Source: Oscillatoriales cyanobacterium
GTDB taxonomy: Bacteria; Cyanobacteriota; Cyanobacteriia; Cyanobacteriales; Microcoleaceae
Assembly: GCA_004293365.1 (NCBI GenBank)
Contig: RDYN01000100.1
Span: 1-36,368, forward strand
Direction: 5' to 3'
DNA: 36,368 bases
This document shows, in pieces, positions 1 to 9,110 of the stretch. Every line of letters starts with the position of its first letter. Position 1 is the stretch's first letter. A model generated the notes under the pieces. The model was not told the origin of the DNA. It was given only the letters and a program-made list of their open reading frames with translations, and did not search any database. Both the position numbers and the translations under genes were made by a program.

Positions 1-401
1 GGACAGATTTTAGCTCATAAGCTTGCACACGCGGAGCGTTCAAACCAGTCAAAGTCTTTCTCTGTAAAGGTTTTAGGCTTTTTCGGCAAGCCCTAAATAC
101 GCACAAACAGCTCGACTATACGGGCAACAAAAGACCCCGACTCCCTGAGGTCATCTCTGGAACTTCTAGGGAATCAGGGTTTGAAGTAACCAATCACCGA
201 TCGATCTCAAACCTAAATCAAAAAAATGAGGAAATTCTGAAAACAGCCGGAAAAACTAGGACTTTCCCGCACGCAGAAACCCGGTTTGTTAACATAATTG
301 CCAGATTTTAGCAAGAGAATGAGAACTAGAAACCAGTTTCTGAGCCTCATCCGGTTTTAATGCCCCCCTTAGGATCGGAATTAAATAATTTACACATATT
401 T

Positions 402-454
402 GTGGGATGGGCGTCGGGCCCGTCTTTTCTGGACGGGCCCGACGCCCATCCCAC
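402..454. repeat. Perfect 23-bp inverted repeat (long hairpin)
   Basis: Arms 402-424 and 432-454 are exact reverse complements of 23 bases around a 7-base spacer. The arms are GC-rich (core GGGCGTCGGGCCCGTC). As RNA this would be a very stable hairpin. It has no U-run on either side, so it is better seen as a REP-like palindrome than a classical terminator, though it lies about 150 bp downstream of the minus-strand receiver gene. Confidence 0.8.
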
Positions 455-463
455 GACTTAATT

Positions 464-598
464 CCTTAATTCTTCAGTCGGCGCAGGCCGACTTTGTTTG
501 TGTAGACGCGATTTCAATCGCCGAATTTTTCCTTAATTCTTCAGTCGGCCCAGGCCGACTTCGTTTTACAAGACGCGATTTCAATCGCCGAGTCTTTT
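464..598. repeat. 67-bp tandem repeat, two copies
   Basis: Two adjacent units (about 464-530 and 531-598) each begin CCTTAATTCTTCAGTCGG. Each carries two small palindromes, AGTCGGCGCAGGCCGACT-like and GGCGATTGAAATCGC-like. The array abuts the stop codon of the minus-strand receiver gene at 600. It looks like an interspersed repeat family rather than coding sequence. Confidence 0.75.
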
Positions 599-599
599 C

Positions 600-986
600 T
601 TAAAGCAACGTTTCCCAACCCAGAATTCCCGCAACTTGCTGCGCCAAACCCAAAGGATCGAAAGGCTTAGCAATCACCCCCGCTACCGGCAAATCAGCAA
701 ACTCGCTCAAATCCATCGCCTGCACCTTAGCAGTCAGAAAAATCACCGGAATCCCCCGAGTAGCCGCATTTTTTTGCAGCAAACCAAACAAAGTAACTCC
801 GTCCATATCAGGCATCATCACATCCAGCAGAATAGCGTCAGGGACTTCAGTTTCAGCTAAAAGCAATCCTTGGCTGGCCTCGGGCGCAATCAGCACCCTG
901 TGGCCGCCTAAATGTTCCAGACAAGCCTGAATCACGCTGCAAAGGTTTTGTTCATCATCGATTACCAGAATGCGCTTTGCTGACAT
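600..986 (-). CDS. Single-domain response regulator (CheY-like receiver)
   Basis: This 128-residue protein is a stand-alone receiver domain that should accept a phosphoryl group from a histidine kinase or HPt protein and act through protein contacts, since it has no output domain. The acidic pair D10-D11, the phospho-acceptor D55 in LLDVMMPDMDG, T85 and K107 (AKPF) are all present, so it should be phosphorylatable. The length is normal for CheY-type receivers. It lies downstream of, and on the same strand as, the phytochrome kinase at 1488-4913, which makes that kinase a plausible partner. The gap is about 500 bp and repeat-filled, so co-transcription is uncertain. The start ATG opens the conserved MSAKRILVIDDE. 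Confidence 0.93.
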   Translation of the reverse strand: MSAKRILVIDDEQNLCSVIQACLEHLGGHRVLIAPEASQGLLLAETEVPDAILLDVMMPDMDGVTLFGLLQKNAATRGIPVIFLTAKVQAMDLSEFADLPVAGVIAKPFDPLGLAQQVAGILGWETLL

Positions 987-1117
987 AATTAAAACCCAAA
1001 TTTTAAATTAATCATCCTAAACCGAAACAAGACTTACGCACGCGAGATGCACCTACTTAAACCGAGAACTAAAAAATCTAAATATATCCTTCTCCTTGGT
1101 GTTTACTTAATAGTAAA

Positions 1118-1365
1118 ACCTTTGTATCTCTGGTTTGTAGCCGAAGCCCGATCCCCCTAAATCCCCCGTATAGTCGGGGGACTTTGATTTATTTCCAGTG
1201 CCCCCCTTTTTTTGGGACGAAAGAGAACGCTCTTGTCCCCCCGATCCTCGGGGAGTAAGGGTTGACGAAAGAGAAGACTCCAGTCCCCCCGCAACGATTC
1301 GGGGGACGGCAAAGAACGCTCTTGTCCCCCCCTTAAGAAGGGGGGTTAGGGGGGATCTTGGTCTC
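1118..1365. repeat. CCCCC/GGGGG-rich interspersed repeat block, copy A
   Basis: The block opens with AAACCTTTGTATCTCTGG and holds several short palindromes of the form CCCCCCTTAAGAAGGGGGG or CCCCCGTATAGTCGGGGG, separated by GACGAAAGAGAA-type linkers. The same building blocks recur at about 5095-5385, so this is a dispersed family. It has no coding capacity that I would trust. Confidence 0.7.
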
Positions 1366-1440
1366 ACCGTCTAACAGTAGATCCGTACTGCATAAAACTT
1401 GAAGTTGACACCAATAGACCTAGCGGTGAAAAGTAAGTCT

Positions 1441-1463
1441 GGAACAGGCATCCTGCCTGTTCC
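1441..1463. terminator. 10-bp inverted repeat downstream of the phytochrome gene
   Basis: GGAACAGGCA and TGCCTGTTCC flank a 3-base loop, 25 bp beyond the phytochrome kinase stop codon. Position and stability would suit transcript termination or 3' end protection. There is no T-run after it on the minus strand, so a REP-like repeat is the alternative. Confidence 0.4.
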
Positions 1464-1487
1464 ACAATAATTATTCCAGAGGTTTAA

Positions 1488-4400
1488 TCAACCCCCTTCC
1501 CCATCAAGCGGTGCAGGAACTGTGAAATAGAAACTCGTGCCCTCTGAGACAACACTTTCGGCCCAAATTCTGCCGCCGTGCTGCTGCACGATGCTGCGAC
1601 AAATAGCCAAACCCAAACCCGTACCTCCTTTTTGCCGGGAGTCAGAAGCATCGACCTGTTGAAACCGTCCAAAGATAGTTTCTAGTTTATCAGCAGGAAT
1701 CCCCCGCCCTCGATCTTTGACTTCAAATAAAACCCGAGCGCCCAAATCTTCAACCCTGACAGTTACTATACACCCCGGAGGCGAAAATTTAATCGCATTG
1801 CTCAACAAATTTACCAGCATTTGCACAATCCTGTCCGGGTCAGCCCAAATTTGTGCCGGCGCAGGCAACACCGACAAATCAATGTGATTTTCAGCAGCCA
1901 AAGACATCACAGCTTCCGCAGACTTCCGCATCAAAACCTGCGTGTCGCACCACTGCTTAACAATGGTAACTTGACTGGATTCTAGCCGCTCTAAGTCAAG
2001 AATATCGTTGACCAAACGCACTAACCGTTCGGTATCGCTCGACGCAATGTCTAACATCTGTTTGGCAGTTTCCGGTCGATCTTTGAGCACCCCAGCCGCC
2101 AGCAAACCTAAAGAACCGCGGATTGAGGTCAGCGGCGTTCGCAGTTCGTGGCTGACAATCGAAATAAACTCATTTTTCATTTTTTCAATTGCCCGACTTT
2201 CTGTGATATCTATGACTGTGCCGACGTAACCGATTAGTTGACCTCTGTCGGAAAAAATCGGAGCTGTTTTTGCTCGACCAAACCGGATTGTTCCGTCTGG
2301 CTGGATGTGGCGGAATTCGCAGGAAAATTCCCCATCTACCGATCGCGATTCCGACCACTTAGACTCAATTAGTTTGAGGTCTTCGGGGTGAACAAACTGC
2401 ATCCAGCCGTCTCCTAAAGCTTCTGCTGCTGTGAAACCACCAATTGCTTGGCAGCGCGGATTTGTATAGGTACATTTCCCCTCAGCATCGATTTTGAAAA
2501 TGCCGACGGGGGAACTCTCGCTCAGAGAGCGAAATAAAGCTTCGCTTTGCCGGAGTTCTGTTTGAGAAATTTCTAGTTCTCGGGTGCGCTGCAAAACTCG
2601 CATTTCTAACAGTTCGTTGAGCTGTTGGAGGGCTGCTTCAGCTTGTTTGCGATCGCTAATATCGCGCTGCACTGCTACCCAATGGCTAAACCAACCAGTT
2701 TCATCTGCGATCGGCACAATGCTCAATTCTACCCAAAATTCCGTCCCGTCTTTGCGGTAATTGATCAAGTCAACCCGCACCGGCTGCCAGGTTTCCAAAG
2801 CTCTCCGAATGCGATCGAGATTTGCCCTATCTGTTTTTTCTCCTTGCAAAATGCGCGGCGTTTTGCCCAAAACTTCTTCTAGCGTATAGCCGCTCATCCG
2901 CGTGAAAGCTGGGTTGACATACAGAATTCGCGGGCCCGGTTCGTCAATCGGTTCAGCTTCCGTAATTAACACGGCGTCGTTAGTCGTGGTAACTACTAAT
3001 TCTAACAGGCGCAATTGTAATTCTCTAGCTTTGCGATCGCTAATTTCTCTAACAGTCCCCACCATCCGCACAGCTTCGCCCGTTTCGCTGTAAAAAAACT
3101 TACCTTTTCCCTCCATCCAGTGAATGCTGCCGTCGGGCCAAATCACGCGGTGTTCGTGACAGAAATCTCCTCGCTGGGCGAGCGCCTGATTCCTAGCACT
3201 CTCCAAAGCTTTTAAATCTTCCGGGTGAATGCAAGCTGCAAAACTTTGATAAGTTCCGTCAAAAGTTCCCGGAGCCAACCCAAACAACTCCTCGTGTTCC
3301 CTCGACCAAACAATGCGATTTTTCTGCACGTCCCAGTCCCAAAATCCGATTTTGGTAGCCGACAAAGCTAACTTGAGCTGCTGGTTGATTTTCCGCAACT
3401 CAATGCTAGCAATTGCCACTCGCAGTTCTCGGGCGATTTCGATTTCGCACCCCTGCCAAGGCAAAGATTTTAACCTCACAGTTTCTTGCCACAACTCAAA
3501 GGAAGTGCGAGGAGACATCACTGGGGTGCCATCCGGTTTAAATTCAATTGGCCAGTCTGGTTTACCTGCCCAGTTGACAGTTTGAATTGCTTCGGGACGG
3601 AACCACAAAATGTAATAATTTTGCATCTCGGACATGGCAAGCACCAGCAAACCGCTAGCAACTTCTTTAAATTTAGCGGATGGTCGATACAGTTTTGAGA
3701 GACAATCTGTATGAAAAACATCATTCTTATTTATTTGAGTTTTTATCCACGCAATTAAGTTTTTGATTTCTGCCAATTCCGGGGTTTTGCCGATGGCGAT
3801 TAAATTTTCATTGGCACACACAACTCCACCGGTAGCGCCCACTAAGGCCAGCAATTCATCTCGGGATTTAAGTAAACCTTCTACAAAGCAGTTTTCTTGA
3901 GAAATTTCTGTGATAAATTTATGGCAAATTTCTTTTAAAGAAATTGCATAGTCCCGGTCTTCGCTATCTTGTTTGTAGCTGAGCTCTAGATTCACAAACT
4001 TTGCTATTAGTTCGCAAGCCGTTCTTGTTTCGTAGTTGACATACTTTGGTGTTTGGTGGTGACAGGCGATCAATCCCCAGAGTTTTCGATCTTTGATTAA
4101 TGTCACTGTCATGCTAGCGCCAATCTTCATATTTTTGAGATATTGAAGGTGGCAAGGGGAAACTGTTCTCAACCAGGAGAAGCCCAGATCCAGGGGGATC
4201 CCGGTCAGCGGATTGCAGTCAGGAATTAGTTCTACAGGCTGATAGTGAAGATCGGGAATAAACCGAATTAAATTCATGCTGAACAGCTTTCTTGCCTGCG
4301 GGGGAATATCGGCAGCCGGATAGTGCATTCCCAATAAAGAAGCCAAATTTTCTGCTTTGTCTTCGGCGATTACTTCCCCGGCACCGGTGGCATCAAATTG

Positions 4401-4913
4401 ATAGACGATCGCCCGATCGAACCCGATCGTCCTCCGCACCTCTTCTACCACTGTCTGACACAGCACTTGCAGGTTTGGCGTGTTGTGGATTTTGTCGATC
4501 GGCTCTTGGACTAAATGATAAGAATTGAAACAATTCCCCGCTTTTGGGGCAACAACCTGTTCTAGTTCCACAATTAATAATGAACTTGATTGATGCAGCC
4601 TCCCCTGAAAAAAAGACTTGCGGTTTTGACCTGTGAATGATAAACTGATATAGTTACGTTGATGGTCGTTTTCAACCAAAGCTTTTTCAACAGCATCAAT
4701 TTCATCAAGCTCGACAAATTCATGTAAAAAATGGCCCACAAGTTCTTTCGGGTAAATGCCGATCGCCTCAAAAGTATTGTTGCTAACTTGCAAAATTTTC
4801 AACACAGGAGATTCCAGCACCAACAGGATGCCGTGAGGTTGAATCGAAGCCGGGTCATAAATTAATTCGCAGTCGCTGTTATTGTCAGCGCCTGTATCTG
4901 AGGTTAATACCAT
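1488..4913 (-). CDS. Phytochrome sensor histidine kinase (PAS-GAF-PHY, three PAS, HisKA, HATPase)
   Basis: This 1141-residue protein is a red/far-red photoreceptor kinase. The N-terminal PAS domain carries the IQPHG knot motif (residues 24-28). The GAF domain has PAADIPPQAR and a Cys-His pair, C254-H255, at the position that binds phycocyanobilin in Cph1. The PHY domain follows, with FRPE and the PRTSF tongue motif near 470. Three PAS domains (about 520-650, 650-780 and 820-940) precede HisKA, with H922 in SHELRTPL, and an HATPase with GTGLGLAI. No membrane segment is seen, so it is probably soluble. Unusually, a second Cys, C15 in SDCELIYDPASIQPHG, sits where bacteriophytochromes attach biliverdin. 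Either Cys could be the real attachment site. It has no receiver of its own; the regulators at 600-986 and 5611-7530 are likely partners by neighbourhood only. Confidence 0.93.
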   Translation of the reverse strand: MVLTSDTGADNNSDCELIYDPASIQPHGILLVLESPVLKILQVSNNTFEAIGIYPKELVGHFLHEFVELDEIDAVEKALVENDHQRNYISLSFTGQNRKSFFQGRLHQSSSLLIVELEQVVAPKAGNCFNSYHLVQEPIDKIHNTPNLQVLCQTVVEEVRRTIGFDRAIVYQFDATGAGEVIAEDKAENLASLLGMHYPAADIPPQARKLFSMNLIRFIPDLHYQPVELIPDCNPLTGIPLDLGFSWLRTVSPCHLQYLKNMKIGASMTVTLIKDRKLWGLIACHHQTPKYVNYETRTACELIAKFVNLELSYKQDSEDRDYAISLKEICHKFITEISQENCFVEGLLKSRDELLALVGATGGVVCANENLIAIGKTPELAEIKNLIAWIKTQINKNDVFHTDCLSKLYRPSAKFKEVASGLLVLAMSEMQNYYILWFRPEAIQTVNWAGKPDWPIEFKPDGTPVMSPRTSFELWQETVRLKSLPWQGCEIEIARELRVAIASIELRKINQQLKLALSATKIGFWDWDVQKNRIVWSREHEELFGLAPGTFDGTYQSFAACIHPEDLKALESARNQALAQRGDFCHEHRVIWPDGSIHWMEGKGKFFYSETGEAVRMVGTVREISDRKARELQLRLLELVVTTTNDAVLITEAEPIDEPGPRILYVNPAFTRMSGYTLEEVLGKTPRILQGEKTDRANLDRIRRALETWQPVRVDLINYRKDGTEFWVELSIVPIADETGWFSHWVAVQRDISDRKQAEAALQQLNELLEMRVLQRTRELEISQTELRQSEALFRSLSESSPVGIFKIDAEGKCTYTNPRCQAIGGFTAAEALGDGWMQFVHPEDLKLIESKWSESRSVDGEFSCEFRHIQPDGTIRFGRAKTAPIFSDRGQLIGYVGTVIDITESRAIEKMKNEFISIVSHELRTPLTSIRGSLGLLAAGVLKDRPETAKQMLDIASSDTERLVRLVNDILDLERLESSQVTIVKQWCDTQVLMRKSAEAVMSLAAENHIDLSVLPAPAQIWADPDRIVQMLVNLLSNAIKFSPPGCIVTVRVEDLGARVLFEVKDRGRGIPADKLETIFGRFQQVDASDSRQKGGTGLGLAICRSIVQQHGGRIWAESVVSEGTSFYFTVPAPLDGEGG

Positions 4914-5094
4914 TGCTTTGATGTGATTGTGAACAGTTATCTAAATTAGCCTGTATTGTTAAATGACCGGGCTCTCCATCCCTCGACGCCACCGCGTCCG
5001 AATCCTAGAATCTAATAATCCCAAGTTTTGGCGAAAGCTTACCTGCGCCCTGAAGGACGCCCGCTGCATCATTAGATGTCAACAATCGCCTAAA

Positions 5095-5385
5095 AACCTT
5101 TGTATCTATCGTTTACCGTTGAGGCTCGATCCCCCTCGCATCCCCCTTCTTAAGGGGGACGAAAGAGAAGACTCTTGTCCCCCCCTTAAGAAGGGGGGTG
5201 CCAGGGCGATCGAGGGTCTGAAAACCTTTGTATTTCTCGCTTGTCGCCTAGTCTCGATCCCCCTCGCATCCCCCTTAAGAAGGGGGACTTTGATCCGCCC
5301 TCGCATCCCCCCTGATAGTCGGGGGAATCTGACTCTCTTGTCCCCCCCCTTAAGAAGGGGGGTTAGGGGGGATCGAGACTAAGCT
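5095..5385. repeat. CCCCC/GGGGG-rich interspersed repeat block, copy B
   Basis: This block has the same modules as 1118-1365: AAACCTTTGTAT leaders (two, near 5096 and 5221), CCCCCTTCTTAAGGGGG-type palindromes and GACGAAAGAGAAGACTC linkers. It ends in GGGGGGTTAGGGGGGATCGAGAC. The internal duplication suggests nested or tandem growth of the element. Confidence 0.7.
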
Positions 5386-5507
5386 AGAAGCGAGATTTGT
5401 CATGTATTTGGGCCGAGAATCGACACTAAACTGTCAACTGTTAACTGTCAAACGATTTTAGATTTTGGATTTTGGATTTTGGATTGGGGATTGAAGATTT
5501 TTGATTG

Positions 5508-5592
<85 letters not shown>

Positions 5593-5610
5593 TAACAGTC
5601 AACTGTCAGA

Positions 5611-7530
5611 TTACCGCTGTGTCAGAGCAAGTTTGTGCCGGAGTTGAGTGCGCTCCAAACGATTCAGGATGCGAGCAATCAATTCCGGTTCCACGATCGG
5701 CTTATTCACGTAGTCATCAGCACCCGCGACAAACATTTGACGCACAGTTTCCGACTCGGAATGAGCGGTCAAAAATAGTACGGGAAGCTTGCTCCAGCGC
5801 AAATCGTTCCGCACCGCCAAACAGAGCTCGATACCACTATAACCGGGCATCTCCACATCTAAAATTAGCAAATCTGGACAAGTGGTTTCTAGTACCTCCC
5901 AGAACTTTTCGGGCCGATCTAATGTTGTGACTTGCAATCCCCAAGGTTGTAGAATGATTCTCAGTGCCGCCAACAAATGCACGTCATCATCTACCACCAT
6001 AACTTTGGCTTCAGCAGCGCCTGTCTGGTCGAGAACCTGGGCGACTGCTTTGAGTATATCTGCTGGGGGTATAGATTTGTGTAAAAAGCCGGAAGCTCCC
6101 AAACGAGCAACTTCAATTCGATCGCTCAATTGATTGTTACCGCTAAAAATCATCACTGGAATATCTGGTTTTGCAGTGCGGAGTTCGGCTAGGAAAGTAA
6201 TTCCGTTTTCCTGAATTCTGGAAAATGTCAAATCCAGCAAAATCGCGTCGGGAGGCTGTTGAGAAATTGCGCTTCTTGCGGATTGCCCAGATGTGGCAAC
6301 TTCTATCTCAAAGCCCGAACCGGATGCTGCTGATTTTAGTCGATCGCTCTGCAAAGTATCATCATCCACGATCAGGATGCGGCGCTTTTCGGAAACCGCA
6401 GCAACCAGCTCGTTTTCAGGTTCCGGCGGGCGATCGAAGATTTGTTTGAGCAAATGCAGAAATTCCTCAATCTGCTCAGCAGTCCCCGGTTTCCAGATGT
6501 TTTCAGTCTTGAACAACTGTTCGATTTTGCGCGCAACTTCCGAACCTTTCGGCAGCCCTAAAGTTCCCAAAGAACCGACTAATTTGTGAGCTTGCTGCTG
6601 GGCTTCGAGCCGCAGTTCGTTGTCCAAGGTTCCGGTTTGCAGTTGGGCGATCGCGCGATCGAATATCCCCACCTTTTCGATAAAATTAGCTCTTAACTTG
6701 CCCCGAATTTCCGCAACCACACTCAGGACTTGGAGGCGGCGCTCGTCATTGCTTAATTCCTGGCTTTGTGCGATCGATTCAGCAGATACATTTTCTTGAC
6801 TTTTAGCAATTTCTAAAGTGGCCGGGGCAACCTTTGGACTCTCAATCTCCTCCGGCAGACTTTTGAGCCGGTAGCCCAATCCGTACACAGTTTCCACTAA
6901 ATCTACAGTCATCCCCGCTGCTTTCAGCTTGTGCCGCAGCCCCTTGATATGAGCCGTTACGGCTTCTTCTTGAGGAAATTCGCCCGCCGACCAAATGCGA
7001 TCGAGAATGGCACTGCGGCTGAAAATGCGCCGGGGATTTCTCAGGAAAAGTTCCAGCAGATTGTACTCTTTGGGAGTCAAATGCAGAACTTTTTCGCCAT
7101 AAGTTACTTCCGTAGTGTCCGGGTTGACTTGCAGTTTTTCCCAAGTCAAAATTGTACTCGACAAACTTGCCTTCCCCCGGCGCAGCAAAGCCCGAATTCG
7201 AGCAATTAATTCTTGGAGATTAAAGGGTTTTACCACATAATCGTCTGCACCCGCTTCTAAACCTTGGACTCGATCGTTACTGCTATCTAGCGCTGTCAGC
7301 AGTAAAATCGGCATTTGGCAGCCGGACGATCGCAATTCCCGACACAAACTAATACCGTCCAGTTTAGGAATCAGCACATCCAAAACAATCAAGTCGTAAT
7401 CGTAGGCTTGCGCCAACTGCAAAGCTGTTTCGCCGTCTTCTGCCGTATTCACATTGTAATTGTGAGCGTTCAGCGCTCGCGTCAGCAAATTGATTGTAAT
7501 TGTGTCATCTTCTACTAGCAAAATTTTCAT
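5611..7530 (-). CDS. Multidomain response regulator (REC, winged helix, HPt, REC, REC)
   Basis: The protein has 639 residues counted from ATG 7530 (MKILLVEDD). I chose this start because the frame upstream to 7575 encodes nothing typical of receivers. The order is: an OmpR-type receiver with D51 and KPF; a winged-helix DNA-binding domain (about 130-225); an HPt domain with H315 in QAHKLVGSLG; a second receiver (about 395-510, D433 in LLDLTF); and a third receiver (about 520-635, D558 in LDVEMPG). It can therefore bind DNA, relay phosphate through its own His and receive it at three Asp residues. REC2 has LDLTFSR in place of the usual MPG after its Asp. The phytochrome kinase downstream is a plausible input, but this is inference from position. 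Confidence 0.92.
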   Translation of the reverse strand: MKILLVEDDTITINLLTRALNAHNYNVNTAEDGETALQLAQAYDYDLIVLDVLIPKLDGISLCRELRSSGCQMPILLLTALDSSNDRVQGLEAGADDYVVKPFNLQELIARIRALLRRGKASLSSTILTWEKLQVNPDTTEVTYGEKVLHLTPKEYNLLELFLRNPRRIFSRSAILDRIWSAGEFPQEEAVTAHIKGLRHKLKAAGMTVDLVETVYGLGYRLKSLPEEIESPKVAPATLEIAKSQENVSAESIAQSQELSNDERRLQVLSVVAEIRGKLRANFIEKVGIFDRAIAQLQTGTLDNELRLEAQQQAHKLVGSLGTLGLPKGSEVARKIEQLFKTENIWKPGTAEQIEEFLHLLKQIFDRPPEPENELVAAVSEKRRILIVDDDTLQSDRLKSAASGSGFEIEVATSGQSARSAISQQPPDAILLDLTFSRIQENGITFLAELRTAKPDIPVMIFSGNNQLSDRIEVARLGASGFLHKSIPPADILKAVAQVLDQTGAAEAKVMVVDDDVHLLAALRIILQPWGLQVTTLDRPEKFWEVLETTCPDLLILDVEMPGYSGIELCLAVRNDLRWSKLPVLFLTAHSESETVRQMFVAGADDYVNKPIVEPELIARILNRLERTQLRHKLALTQR

Positions 7531-7823
7531 AAGCCCAGCCTGTGATTTGATTAATATTTGTGATTTTAAATCCAAATCTTGTGATTGAAATAGCGTTGCT
7601 AAACTCCTAATTTATTGCTATTAAGCTCCCCAAACAAATAGTTTATTTTCAAATCGTAAAATTGTTACTTTTATTTTTTTCAGACCAACCGCCAAGACGA
7701 TTGTGAAGTTCTTGAAACACGAGCTTTTTTCCAGATATCGCGACAATAACTCAAGGTCTCTTCCTTTTTTATTTTCCTTCTCCTATATATATCGCAAAAT
7801 TCAATCAGAGGAGCGCTGGAATT

Positions 7824-9110
7824 TTAGGGCTTTTTCGACTTCAGCGCCTGCTGAATTTTTTGAATCAGATATTGCGATGAATCTTGCTGCTTAACTTTGT
7901 CTTCCCACTCAGAAACTACAGCTTCAGCGTCTTCTATATCTTTAACTAAAGTATCAGCAACAACACTTTTTTTAAATTCCAATTTTTCTTTGATGGCGGT
8001 CGGTGAATTGAAATCTTTTTCCCCTATTAATTCCTCCAACTCTAACAAAGCCATTTCCGCACGATCGATCTTGATGGTCACAGATTTAGCCACATTAGCA
8101 CCCGCTCTTGCTGCCTCCGTGAGTTCGTGAACGCGAAGTTTAAACCGGCTGGCAATTTGCTCGATTTGAGTCCCCAATTCAAAAGTTTTACTTGCCAGTC
8201 TGCCAATTTCCAAACTCACTTTGCTCAGACCGCTGGGCTGATTTCCCATTTGATTGGTAACTACAGCCACCTGTACTGCTAAATGCCTGACTTGTTCGAT
8301 CGCCTCCCCGATGGTTCGGGAAGTGCGGTTAACCGTTTCTAGATCGTTAGCGATTGCTTTGCTAACACCCAAAATTTTATCTGTATTGTTGCAAATAGAA
8401 TTAGCACCTTGAAAAGTAGCTTGAAATGCTTGGCGACCTTCCGAAGAAATTAGCTTCGCAATTTTCACAAATCGCTGATTCATTTGAGCAATTTCTTCAG
8501 CTTGTTTGACCAGTGTCACTTGCTGGGGACTCGGAGTATTCTGGATTTTTTGGCATTGACGGTGTTGGGATTTTAACAGCTCCTGGCATTCATAAAATTT
8601 TGCCTGTTCTTGTTGAATAATTCCCAGATATTTCTGTCTTTCTACTCTGTATTTTTGAATAAGCTTGTTAGCTTGATCTAAAATTTTAGACTGGGCAATC
8701 ACCAGAGTACGAACGTCCAAAAGGCGGAAACTCTGATTGTCCATTACCACAATAATTGGTTCGTAAATTAAATCTTTATGCCTGTTGAAAGACGCTTGCA
8801 CGGCATCCTCAACTTTCCAGTTTTCCTCCATCAGCAAAGGCGGTATTCTCATAAAATCTAACAAGGCTCGAATCGGGTGCTGCCCGTAAAATTCTACGCG
8901 CTCGGGGAGACTCATTTGCTCTCGAAATTTGACGCGAGAAATCATGCCCAATACCTGGGATTCGTGAGTAATAATCACTCCAGGCAGGTCTGGTTCTTGC
9001 TCGAATCTTTGCGCCACTACCTGTCCTGGAGTTGCAGCACTCACTTGGAAGTGGTGACACGGCAGATGTCCGATCGTGAAATCGGGGGTGAGTTGAGTTG
9101 GATTGCTCAT
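7824..9110 (-). CDS. CBS-like / coiled-coil protein with degenerate MCP-type signalling region
   Basis: The protein has 428 residues. The first about 140 (PDLPGVIITHESQVLGMISR, then HPIRALLDFM, and a second half ending with RLLDVRTLV) resemble the paired CBS-like module found in front of cyanobacterial and other bacterial kinases and cyclases. A long charged coiled coil (about 145-205) follows. Residues about 215-345 are helical and look like a chemoreceptor signalling hairpin: GLSKVSLEIGRLASKT aligns with the GFAVVAxEIRxLAxxS part, but the AAIEAARAGE tip is replaced. No membrane segment or HAMP domain is seen. It may be a soluble scaffold or ligand-sensing component for the adjacent regulators. 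The function is unproven. Confidence 0.8.
   Translation of the reverse strand: MSNPTQLTPDFTIGHLPCHHFQVSAATPGQVVAQRFEQEPDLPGVIITHESQVLGMISRVKFREQMSLPERVEFYGQHPIRALLDFMRIPPLLMEENWKVEDAVQASFNRHKDLIYEPIIVVMDNQSFRLLDVRTLVIAQSKILDQANKLIQKYRVERQKYLGIIQQEQAKFYECQELLKSQHRQCQKIQNTPSPQQVTLVKQAEEIAQMNQRFVKIAKLISSEGRQAFQATFQGANSICNNTDKILGVSKAIANDLETVNRTSRTIGEAIEQVRHLAVQVAVVTNQMGNQPSGLSKVSLEIGRLASKTFELGTQIEQIASRFKLRVHELTEAARAGANVAKSVTIKIDRAEMALLELEELIGEKDFNSPTAIKEKLEFKKSVVADTLVKDIEDAEAVVSEWEDKVKQQDSSQYLIQKIQQALKSKKP

Larger units (their letters stand above)
1..599. other. Left-edge non-coding stretch with repeats
   Basis: I see no convincing gene here. The stretch holds one AAACCCGGTTT-type palindrome near 280-290, a long perfect inverted repeat at 402-454 and a two-copy tandem repeat at 464-598. 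The short open frame over 400-603 is made of these repeats and is not a gene. The edge may cut a neighbouring transcription unit, but nothing recognisable as a coding end is visible. Confidence 0.6.
987..1487. other. Intergenic stretch with repeats
   Basis: No gene is seen. The stretch contains a CCCCC-rich repeat block (about 1118-1365) and a 10-bp inverted repeat (1441-1463). The minus-strand open frame 1107-1367 is repeat-derived (low-complexity S, G and L) and is not counted as a gene. Confidence 0.6.

Noticed and set aside
1107..1367. Minus-strand open frame of 86 codons
   Set aside because: It consists of C-run/G-run repeat modules shared with 5095-5385.
2720..2885. LOV domain in the second PAS of the phytochrome kinase
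   Set aside because: The segment GKTPRILQGEKTD resembles GRNCRFLQG of LOV domains but lacks the photoactive Cys.
4963..5382. Plus-strand open frame of 139 codons
   Set aside because: It reads through the repeat block, with the peptide LKKGGARAIEGLKTFVFLACR arising from repeat modules.
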